Origin: Pirellulaceae bacterium
GTDB lineage: Bacteria; Planctomycetota; Planctomycetia; Pirellulales; Pirellulaceae
Direction: 5' to 3'
Assembly: GCA_023382975.1 (NCBI GenBank)
Contig: JAHDXO010000087.1
Coordinates: 1 to 36,810, forward strand
DNA length: 36,810 nt
Within the stretch, counting starts at the first letter, position 1, and each line of letters starts with the position of its first letter. The notes below the pieces were generated by a model. The model did no database searches, had not been told where the DNA came from, and saw only the letters and a program-made list of their open reading frames with translations. Shown in pieces: positions 23,431 through 30,199 of this stretch. The position numbers and the translations under genes are program-made.

Positions 23431-24998
23431 CGAGTGATCCTCAGCCTTGGCAACGCCTTGTGAAGTTCGCGGATCCCCGCGTCCGTGACTTGGGTGTCCC
23501 CTACGTTCAGCCATTCGAGTTTCTTCAGGCCCCGCAGATGAACCAGCCCGGCGTCCGTGACCGAAGTTTTCGCCAAGTGCAGACCCTGGAGTTCTGTCAA
23601 CCCTTCTAGATGTTCCAGCCCGGCATCAGTGACCTGCGTGCCGCCCAGGTAAAGCCTTTGGAGTCGGGGCAGCCCTCTGAGGCATTCCAGCCCGGCGTCC
23701 GTGACCTGGGTGTCGGACAGATTCAGCCAGGTGAGTTTCAGGAGGGCCGCCAGTTCGCGCAAGCCCGCATCCGTGACGGGACTTCGACTGAGCGAAAGTG
23801 CGGTTATCTCCTCCTCCGACACCGGCCGTTTGCGTCCCTCGGCTTGATCCAGGCAGTGCAACAAACCAAGCTTGCGGAGGACGCGCAGATTCGCGTCGCT
23901 CAGTTGCGATTCACTCAGACCGAGTTCCTTGAGCTTCGTGAGACGCGCCAGTTCCTTCAGCCCTTTGTCGGTGACCTTTGTGTTCCGCAAATCAAGTTTC
24001 CTCAGGTTGCTCAACTCGGCGACCTGCTTGAGCGTTTTGTCGGTCACATCCGTGTCCCCGAGGTCAAGCGATCTGATCTCTTGTGCTGATTTCGGCAACG
24101 GTGTCTCGACGCCCCAGTGCAAGAGGATTTCGTAGGCCCTGACACAGACTGGCTTCGCTTCATTCGCCGTCGATGGCTCGTCAAGCAGCGAACGCAGCAA
24201 CTCGGCATTGGCGTCCGACTTGAAGTACCGCAGTGAATCCACGCCGCCGAAACGCAACATGCGGAGTGCGTCCGGATCAGGATCCTCGCCCTTCGGCATG
24301 AATTCCTGGGGGGCGGCGATCAGCCGCTTGGCCCGCTCTTCCAGCGTAGGCTCCACGGGCACGATCAGGTAGTCCCACGGGCCGCTCTTTCGAGCGAAGC
24401 CGGGCGGGATGTGAATCCGATGGGTCGGCTGCACCTTCGGCGATGTCTTGGCGTAGGCCCGTGCGCAGGCCAGGACTTCCTCGTTGTCCTTGAGAAGGCG
24501 GAAGTCGTTGGAATAATGCGGCCCCCGTCTCCGGTCCGACCAAGCTCGCTCGGCCGGAACCGGCTCGCCCAACGGCACGAAGTCCCAATCCCGTCGCTGG
24601 CCCCGCTCCGGCGTCGGGCCGAGGAGCCACAACATCGACGTTTCGGCCCGCATCCACTGGTCATAACGCTCGTCGGGCCACGTTCCAAATGCGGGACGCA
24701 GGTCATCCACGATACCGTTGAGGTTGCCCTTTAGGGTCTCGCCGATTTTGAGTGTGAGCGTGTACTCGAATTGGCCGTTGGGCCAGATGGTGCCGATCTT
24801 GTCTGCGCCACCCGGCGCGACAAGCGTCTTGCGAGACACCTTGTTGATCGTGCCGACGATTACTTGGTCCGCTTGGCCGACGCGGGCTTCGACCGTCCAG
24901 AAGTCTTGACGTTGGGGCTGGGCACGGACGATCCCCACGGCGACCGCGATGCCGAAAAGTGCCAGAATCAACTCGCGGAATGGTTTTGCTGAGAACAT
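23427..24998 (-). CDS. secreted leucine-rich-repeat protein
   Basis: 523 residues from ATG 24998, with signal peptide (MFSAKPFRELILALFGIAVA, cleavage near RAQ). An N-terminal domain (about 30-290) of unknown fold is followed by eight 24-residue LRRs of the pattern L-x-x-L-x-L-x-x-T-x-VTDAGL-x-x-L. Repeats 3 and 4 are separated by a roughly 30-residue insertion (LLHCLDQAEGRKRPVSEEEI). Such LRRs mediate protein binding; no enzyme domain is visible. Probably exported. A second, broken copy of the LRR end lies at 21626-21862. Confidence 0.87.
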   Translation of the reverse strand: MFSAKPFRELILALFGIAVAVGIVRAQPQRQDFWTVEARVGQADQVIVGTINKVSRKTLVAPGGADKIGTIWPNGQFEYTLTLKIGETLKGNLNGIVDDLRPAFGTWPDERYDQWMRAETSMLWLLGPTPERGQRRDWDFVPLGEPVPAERAWSDRRRGPHYSNDFRLLKDNEEVLACARAYAKTSPKVQPTHRIHIPPGFARKSGPWDYLIVPVEPTLEERAKRLIAAPQEFMPKGEDPDPDALRMLRFGGVDSLRYFKSDANAELLRSLLDEPSTANEAKPVCVRAYEILLHWGVETPLPKSAQEIRSLDLGDTDVTDKTLKQVAELSNLRKLDLRNTKVTDKGLKELARLTKLKELGLSESQLSDANLRVLRKLGLLHCLDQAEGRKRPVSEEEITALSLSRSPVTDAGLRELAALLKLTWLNLSDTQVTDAGLECLRGLPRLQRLYLGGTQVTDAGLEHLEGLTELQGLHLAKTSVTDAGLVHLRGLKKLEWLNVGDTQVTDAGIRELHKALPRLRITR

Positions 24999-25229
24999 GA
25001 GTGCCTGCCGACATGTCGTCCCATTGGTGGTCGCTAGTTCGCCAAACGCTGCAATTCCCTGGCCGGACCTGCCCGGCCGCTCGCCGCATTATACCACTCG
25101 GCAGGGGCCGCGAGGACGTCGGCCACCACTTCAAAACGCTCAGAAGCCGCCGCTGCCGGGTTTGCCCTTGCTACGATGCCGGACCTCACGGGAATGCCTC
25201 ACGTTTGAACGAGTCGAAGCCATCGTATT

Positions 25230-25565
25230 TCAGAACGGCAAGTACTCGATTCGATGCATCCATTCGTTAGCTTCCGACGCTTTTGCGACCAGTTCCAGGT
25301 CCTCGACGTACTGGCCGATGGTGCCACGAAGCTGATGACCGAATAGCAAGCCGGCGAACGGCCGACCATCCCGTTGCCACCCCTCCGCCAGAGCCCGAAA
25401 ACGAATGTCCTGAGTGAACAACACACGTCGCATTTCGAAGGCGTGTTGCAGCAGTTCTTCGTCGCTCCGCTGCTGCCAGCCGTCTTCGATCGCCGTCAGG
25501 ACGTCCACTTGCCGCCGCCGGAGTTGTTCCGCAATCGCGGCGGGAACATGGACGTCCAGGTACAA
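25230..25565 (-). CDS. DUF5615 PIN-like protein, toxin-type
   Basis: About 111 residues. The frame opens right after the DUF433 stop (25578) and the most plausible start is TTG 25565 (LYLDVHVPAAIAEQL); no ATG is available. DUF5615/PIN-like pattern: D in LDVHV, EEL followed by FEMRRVLFTQDIRF, and AGLLFGHQ. PIN-like folds are often RNases and pair with DUF433 proteins; this one follows its DUF433 partner after 12 nt. Toxin action is inferred from family and context. Confidence 0.75.
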   Translation of the reverse strand: MYLDVHVPAAIAEQLRRRQVDVLTAIEDGWQQRSDEELLQHAFEMRRVLFTQDIRFRALAEGWQRDGRPFAGLLFGHQLRGTIGQYVEDLELVAKASEANEWMHRIEYLPF

Positions 25566-25577
25566 CGCGACGCCAAT

Positions 25578-25892
25578 TCACCGAACTCCCTTGGCTCGCA
25601 GCCGGTGGAACAAGGGGGACCGCGGATTGGCCACCTGGAGGTCATCCAGTTGTTGAAGTTCGTCCTGAATGTCCCGCTCGATCTCCTCTTCGTTGTCATA
25701 GAAGTAGGCCATCGCGGCGTGGGCCTCCGCGAGTCGCAGGTGTGCGTGCTGGCGGCACATCTCGTCGGGAGACCAGCCGTGAGCCAAGTAGTCCATGACG
25801 ATCTGGGCCACGCGGACGCGGGGAATCCGCTTCAGCCGAGCAGGTTCGCCCGGCGGTTTTTCAATGTGGGGATAGGCAAGTGCCACGGTCAT
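25578..25892 (-). CDS. DUF433 protein, antitoxin-type partner
   Basis: 104 residues from ATG 25892 (MTVALAYPHIEKPPGEPARL). DUF433 helix-turn-helix region: RIPRVRVAQIVMDYLAHGWSPDEMCRQHAHLRLAEAHAAMAYFYDN, then EEIERDI. DUF433 proteins are the usual antitoxin-like DNA-binding partners of DUF5615. First gene of the pair; no operator palindrome was identified upstream. The intervals 24999-25229 and 25893-26129 around the pair contain nothing I can assign. Confidence 0.8.
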   Translation of the reverse strand: MTVALAYPHIEKPPGEPARLKRIPRVRVAQIVMDYLAHGWSPDEMCRQHAHLRLAEAHAAMAYFYDNEEEIERDIQDELQQLDDLQVANPRSPLFHRLRAKGVR

Positions 25893-26129
25893 GAGTCTGG
25901 GCCTCGTGGTTATCTTGCGAACGTGGTCTGCACGTTCGAGCATCGATGATATTCTACGCCAGCATCCCCGCTCGTGCCAGATTGTTTCCTCACGGGCGAA
26001 ATCGGACCTGCCGCCGCGACGGCGATCCCAAGTCTGCAATTGCTGCTGCCAGACGCAAAACGCGTTTACCCTCGCGTCCACCGGATGGTTCTGCTGCCTT
26101 CCGGTTCTTGGTTGTCCTTGGGGGCTGAT

Positions 26130-26717
26130 TCATACGCTTCCGAACCGCTTCGGATCCTCCAGCGTTTTTGACATTTGTCCGAGTGCCGTAGAGAACCGTT
26201 TCACGTCACGGACTGATAGCTCGAATTCCACCTCGGCGCCATCGTCCGAGCTGAAGCGAATAACGACCCGGGCGCGGCCAACACTTGGGCGTCGTTCGGT
26301 GACCGAGATGATGCGATCCGATGGGATGTCGTATTCGAAACCCATCCGTTTTGGAGGGAAGAACACGTTGAACGGGAAAACGGCCCCTACCAGGAGGCGT
26401 TCCGGTAGCACGGCGACCCACAGGCAGTGGCTGGCTCCGGGACGTAGGAAGAGGACACGTTGAGGTCCAACACCCGAAATCCACGATTCACAGTGCAGGG
26501 CGTCGGGGAATCGCGGCGGAAATACGAATCTACCGGTGCGTATGCGGAAAACCAGCGACGCGACAAAGTGGCCAACGATCCAGAGCAGAGCAACCAGGCC
26601 GGCGACTGCGAACGCCAAGGGAAGCAGATCACGCCGGACCAACAGCGCGTAGAATAGGAATACGTTGACCAGTGCCAACACGGCAAATATCGCGGCGATG
26701 GCCATTCTGCGAAGCAT
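26130..26717 (-). CDS. two-helix membrane protein of unknown function
   Basis: 195 residues from ATG 26717 (MLRRMAIAAIFAVLALV); an in-frame ATG at 26795 would add a polar leader. Two N-terminal hydrophobic segments (about 5-25 and 32-55), then a soluble beta-rich domain with repeated hydrophobic strands (SDRIISVTERRPSVGRARVVIRF, GAEVEFELSVRDVKRFSTAL). The tail looks like a PH-like or GRAM-like sandwich, but this is a guess. Function unknown. Confidence 0.6.
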   Translation of the reverse strand: MLRRMAIAAIFAVLALVNVFLFYALLVRRDLLPLAFAVAGLVALLWIVGHFVASLVFRIRTGRFVFPPRFPDALHCESWISGVGPQRVLFLRPGASHCLWVAVLPERLLVGAVFPFNVFFPPKRMGFEYDIPSDRIISVTERRPSVGRARVVIRFSSDDGAEVEFELSVRDVKRFSTALGQMSKTLEDPKRFGSV

Positions 26718-26995
26718 GTCGGAATGCCCTGGTCCTTCAGCAATCGTGGTGGCGGCGGTCTGCGAGCATGACTTGCGATTGTCCAGAACGGCCAATCCGG
26801 CGTACCGCAGCCTTGTGATAGGCCGAGCTTAGCAGCGGGCTACCCCGCCTGCCGTTGCATGTCAATCCTCGCTTCTACTCGTTGCCTGTCAAGCCCTTCA
26901 ATCGGGATCGATGGCGTGCGGCTCATCGTCGAACGCACAGGCGCCAACAACGCGGGAAATTCAATTTCTTCCGGTCGCCTCGGCTCCGCTAGGTT

Positions 26996-27568
26996 TCAAT
27001 AGATATGGGGACGAACGATCAGCAAACGCAGGTGCCTGGCGTTTGCTTCCAGAACAAACGCTGTTGTATGGCCTGATGGTATCGCGACGGACAGCACCCG
27101 CGCGTCATCCGCGCTGGGTCGTAGTGCGATGTTGACGATCCCCGGTCTCGTAAGCGTGGGCGTCAATGCGAATTTTGAACCATGTTCCGCGTCCCAAACC
27201 TGCGAGCCCTTGCGCTCGTTCCTCCTGGGTGGAATGTTGAATCGGACGACCTCGCCCGATCTGTACATGACCTTCGGTCGAGCGAAAACGTTGCCCTGCC
27301 TGGATTCGCGAAGTGCCTCGTCCACGAACAGGGCTTGATACTCGTCGAGGCTGATCGAGCAACCGTCGGTGGGCGTCTTGATCTCCAGCTTGCTCAGGAA
27401 ATCACGGGTCACCTCAACGTGGTCGATTCGCAGTCCAATACGATTCTCCGCGTCTGATTCCGCCGCGTACGTGTCAGAATCGGGCACGAGGATCAGGGCG
27501 GCAAGCACGGCGGCGATGCCGCCGATCGCGAGGGTCTCGAGAATCGTTCGCTTTCGCAGGGGTCGCAT
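26996..27568 (-). CDS. membrane-anchored orphan secretin-like domain
   Basis: 190 residues from ATG 27568 (MRPLRKRTILETLAIGGIAA), with one signal-anchor helix at about 9-29. The rest resembles the C-terminal beta domain of GspD/PilQ secretins: NVFARPKVMYRSGEVVRFNIPP (compare the secretin pattern A-x-P-x-h...G-x-x-A-x-F), GSKFALTPTLTRPGIVNIALRP, and a final LSVAIPSGHTTAFVLEA. A true secretin would be over 500 residues with N domains. The similarity is from pattern only, so moderate confidence. The 278-nt gap 26718-26995 upstream of the next gene holds nothing I can identify. Confidence 0.5.
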   Translation of the reverse strand: MRPLRKRTILETLAIGGIAAVLAALILVPDSDTYAAESDAENRIGLRIDHVEVTRDFLSKLEIKTPTDGCSISLDEYQALFVDEALRESRQGNVFARPKVMYRSGEVVRFNIPPRRNERKGSQVWDAEHGSKFALTPTLTRPGIVNIALRPSADDARVLSVAIPSGHTTAFVLEANARHLRLLIVRPHIY

Positions 27569-27625
27569 TCCGTTTGTCCCATGAACGACACGCATCACGC
27601 GGACGGCGCAAGAGACGCAAGAATG

Positions 27626-28222
27626 TCAAAGTTCGCCGTCGCCAGCTTCCAGCAATTCCCGCAGTCGTGCGCCAAGTGCTGGCGGAAAACGATCGCACCA
27701 CGTCTCGTCAATCAATCCCACATCCGCCAGATCAAGCAGATGGACCTTGTCCTTCAGGTGAAACGAAGTGAGTTTCATTCGCACCAAGGCGTCGAGTGCC
27801 GCAACCCTGAACTCCGGTCCCGCTTCTGACTCCGTCACATCCGGGGCGGGCAGAAGGTGTTCTGCCCGCACCTTTTCCCGCGCGAAGACAACATGAACCG
27901 CACTCCTGACCGAGCCCTCGGGTCCATCCAGAAATAAGTCAACTCCTGCGACGTTCCGGTAGACGAAACCAACGGCCTCCGCGGCCTTGATGACGCCTTC
28001 GAAGTCCTCACGCCGAACCAAGATGTCCACGTCCTTCGTGTTTCTGACCGCCTCGACGTCAACGCGTGCGACCCAAGCAGCGATCGCATTCCCTTCAATC
28101 ATTGCATGCCGAATTCCGGCTCGATCGAGGGCGGCAGCCATACGACTTGCCCGTTCCCGTACAGCATCCACGGCCGCGATCATCCTTTCCCAGGAGAAAT
28201 CCTTGAGCTTGGCAGTGATCAT
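27626..28222 (-). CDS. nucleotidyltransferase-fold protein
   Basis: 198 residues from ATG 28222 (MITAKLKDFSWERM), chosen for AGGA about 9 nt upstream; the frame is open to 28621. Minimal nucleotidyltransferase pattern: IEGNAIAAW (residues 42-50) in place of the GS motif, then TKDVDILV with D64 and D66, and later VRMKLTSFHLKDKVHLLDL. This is the family of MNT/AbiEii-like proteins that act as toxins or antitoxins, or modify small molecules. No HEPN partner is seen. Biochemical role unknown. Confidence 0.7.
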   Translation of the reverse strand: MITAKLKDFSWERMIAAVDAVRERASRMAAALDRAGIRHAMIEGNAIAAWVARVDVEAVRNTKDVDILVRREDFEGVIKAAEAVGFVYRNVAGVDLFLDGPEGSVRSAVHVVFAREKVRAEHLLPAPDVTESEAGPEFRVAALDALVRMKLTSFHLKDKVHLLDLADVGLIDETWCDRFPPALGARLRELLEAGDGEL

Positions 28223-28381
28223 GTCAAGTATTCCTGCGGCCACCCAACGCAACTCGCGTGGTCTGCTACCGGCCGGATCGGCGATCCCGATGTGCGCGGT
28301 GGTCACGTACCTGCCGGCGCCATCGCGAGCGACTGTAAATATTTCGGGGCGAAGTCGACGCCGTTGGACCACGCCAGCGTG

Positions 28382-28489
28382 TGCCCGATGATCATCTTGG
28401 TGAAAATTATACCAATCGAGTACTGCAGTCAACGCCCGCCGAGGAAACCTGCCTTGGACGATTCCGCTCTCGATATCGACGGTGATTCT
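28382..28489 (-). pseudogene. possible DUF4160-like remnant
   Basis: Upstream of and in frame with the nucleotidyltransferase, the minus strand reads ITVDIESGIVQGRF, then PRRALTAVLDWYNFHQDD. This resembles the C-terminal part of DUF4160 proteins (acidic strand, G-x-x-PRRAL, then a helix with LHRDE). The N-terminal half and the usual end are missing. The interval 28223-28660 has no other gene I can support. Confidence 0.35.
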
Positions 28490-28660
28490 CCCCGGAACAG
28501 CGCTCCTACGAAACCATCGGCAGGCTCCGTCGCTTGCGCCGCCATCGGATCGCTCACCATGCGGATTTGGAAGATGCAGGCTGCCATTCTCAGCCAGCCA
28601 AAGCAGCAGCGCTGATGCCACCGCGGACCCGCGTTCGGCGATCCGCGGGCCACGGGGAGA

Positions 28661-28996
28661 TTGCCCGCCGGATTCTTCTCAGGCGAGGTCGAAGTCCACG
28701 TCCCGCGCGCCGTACAAACCGCGGGTCGGCATCTGTGCTTCGTCAAGGGCAGTTGGGAACGGGATACGCTGCGGCTTCACGCCGGATTCTGGTATCGGCA
28801 AGCCGAACCGAAGTTGGCCGGAGGCCTGGTAGGGCTGAAAGTCAAACAGCGATTGGCAGAACTGGAGAAACTTGAGCGGGAGGTCCCGGCGGCTCCCAGC
28901 GACGCAACGGTACACCGCGGCGCAGATCCGCGCCAGCAACTGTTCGCGGGGGCCGTTCTGCTCATGATGTTCGAGCCCGATACGGCAACGCCGTGA
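28661..28996 (+). pseudogene. fragment duplicating part of the LamG gene
   Basis: 28760-28984 matches 20751-20975 over 225 bp without gaps, with about 9 mismatches by eye and 135 identical bases in a row (20799-20933 in the LamG gene). The frame is preserved (AGFWYRQAEPKLAGG...LEKLEREVPAAP) and then ends at DTATP and a stop. Upstream (28661-28759) the frame is open with unrelated sequence. No signal peptide or LamG domain. The copy ends 21 nt before the paired CCGAATTC repeat. Confidence 0.7.
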
Positions 28997-29005
28997 AGGA
29001 TTTTC

Positions 29006-29069
29006 GTAGCCGAATTCGTGAGAATTCGGAGGTTCTGGGGAGACTCCGAATTCTCACGAATTCGGCTAC
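29006..29069. repeat. paired palindromic repeat, CCGAATTC family, copy C
   Basis: Perfect 26-bp inverted repeat, arms 29006-29031 and 29044-29069, spacer GTTCTGGGGAGA. Each arm contains the 20-mer (29010-29029 minus, 29046-29065 plus) and GTAG/CTAC edges. The layout matches 5962-6021. It lies between the LamG-gene fragment and the leader of the CNACH gene; the rest of 28997-29305 shows no gene. Confidence 0.9.
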
Positions 29070-29305
29070 CATCGTTTTCCCGGTGTTTTCCACGCCAAGA
29101 GATCCTTCACGGCGTTGCCGATACGGGATCGTCCGCTAGTTCACGGCTCCCGATTCGCAGGCTGCAATCCGCACAAACGGCGCGAACCGCATCCGGTACT
29201 GTTCGACTACCCGCCGTCCAACTATATTTCTCGGGACGAGCCGCTCTTCGGTCGGCTCGCAGCAAACTCGCGCAAGATGATCCCAGCCTACTTAAGGAGC
29301 CCAAT

Positions 29306-29740
29306 GTGTTGAAGAAACTGATCCGTCGCGTCTTTGTCCTCTCCACCGTGTTTTCGCTGACTGTCAGCCCGGTGCTGGCGCAATCGGAGTTGGGCACGGC
29401 GCTCAAACGCCATTACCGCCTGCGGGCCGTGGCCTGTAATGCCTGCCATTTGAAGGGCGAGAACGATGCGGATGACGATGACGCTAGTCACAAGTCCCGC
29501 GATGCGTTGACTGAGTTTGGCAAGGTGGCCGCGAAACTGGTCAAAGGCAAACGCGTCACCGAGCGTCTGGACGAAGTTGCGGAGGCGGAGAGGGACGACA
29601 AGAAGAAAGTCCAAGAGGCGATCGAGGCGGAGTTCGTCGCGGCGCTCAAGAAGCTGGACGAATTGAAGACGCCGGACGGAAAGACTTGGTCGGATGCCGT
29701 TCGGGCCGGAGAGGTTGAAGGGATTAAACCGCGCAACTAA
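29306..29740 (+). CDS. small secreted protein with one CXXCH motif
   Basis: 144 residues. GTG 29306 is preferred: AAGGAG (29294-29299) lies 6 nt upstream. The ATG at 29304 is out of frame and stops after two codons, and TTG 29309 is the alternative. Signal peptide (LKKLIRRVFVLSTVFSLTV, cleavage near VLAQ). Residues 44-48 are CNACH, the covalent haem c attachment motif, followed by an acidic DADDDD run and a Lys/Glu-rich helix (EAERDDKKKVQEAIEAEF). An axial Met is not obvious. Either a tiny c-type cytochrome or a metal-binding CXXCH protein; export is likely. Confidence 0.72.
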   Translation: MLKKLIRRVFVLSTVFSLTVSPVLAQSELGTALKRHYRLRAVACNACHLKGENDADDDDASHKSRDALTEFGKVAAKLVKGKRVTERLDEVAEAERDDKKKVQEAIEAEFVAALKKLDELKTPDGKTWSDAVRAGEVEGIKPRN

Positions 29741-29790
29741 CAAAAAAGTTGCCCTTCGTCCGTGTTCGATTCCAGCCGCAAACCTCGCAA

Positions 29791-29826
29791 GCGGCCGGTG
29801 GATTGTTCCACCGGCCGCTATTCTTT
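29791..29826 (+). terminator. intrinsic terminator after the CNACH gene
   Basis: An 11-bp perfect GC-rich stem, GCGGCCGGTGG (29791-29801) and CCACCGGCCGC (29808-29818), with loop ATTGTT, followed by TATTCTTT. It lies 50 nt after the CNACH gene stop. The rest of 29827-30199 up to ftsK shows no gene. Confidence 0.8.
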
Positions 29827-30199
29827 GCGCTTGTCATCCCGACCGCCGCGGAATGGTTTTTCCCCAAGCGATACAACCGTTCCCGGGCCGGACCGGCATG
29901 GTCCTTGCGAACCGCACGGCCGGTTTCCAAGCCACCCTGCATCCGGGGATCGCAGCCCTGCCGACTCGATCGGCGCTGCTCTGTGTCGTTCCTGTCGCTT
30001 GTGATTACGGAAACGATGTTGCGCATCGCGGAAGCTTGGTAAACGGGACGGTCGGGCGTCTGGAAATTGGACGTCCTACGTCGGCCTTGACGAGTAGACT
30101 GAGCAGGGAAAGTAGAAGTCAAAGGAGCACGGATGCGCCCCGGAATTTGGACGCCCGGTTGAGACGTCGTAACCGCCTGTGGCCAGGTAGGCCTACGCC

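Noticed and set aside
29755..29790. tRNA-like T-loop (GTTCGATTCC)
   Set aside because: The flanking bases do not pair into a T stem, and no acceptor, D or anticodon arm is found nearby.
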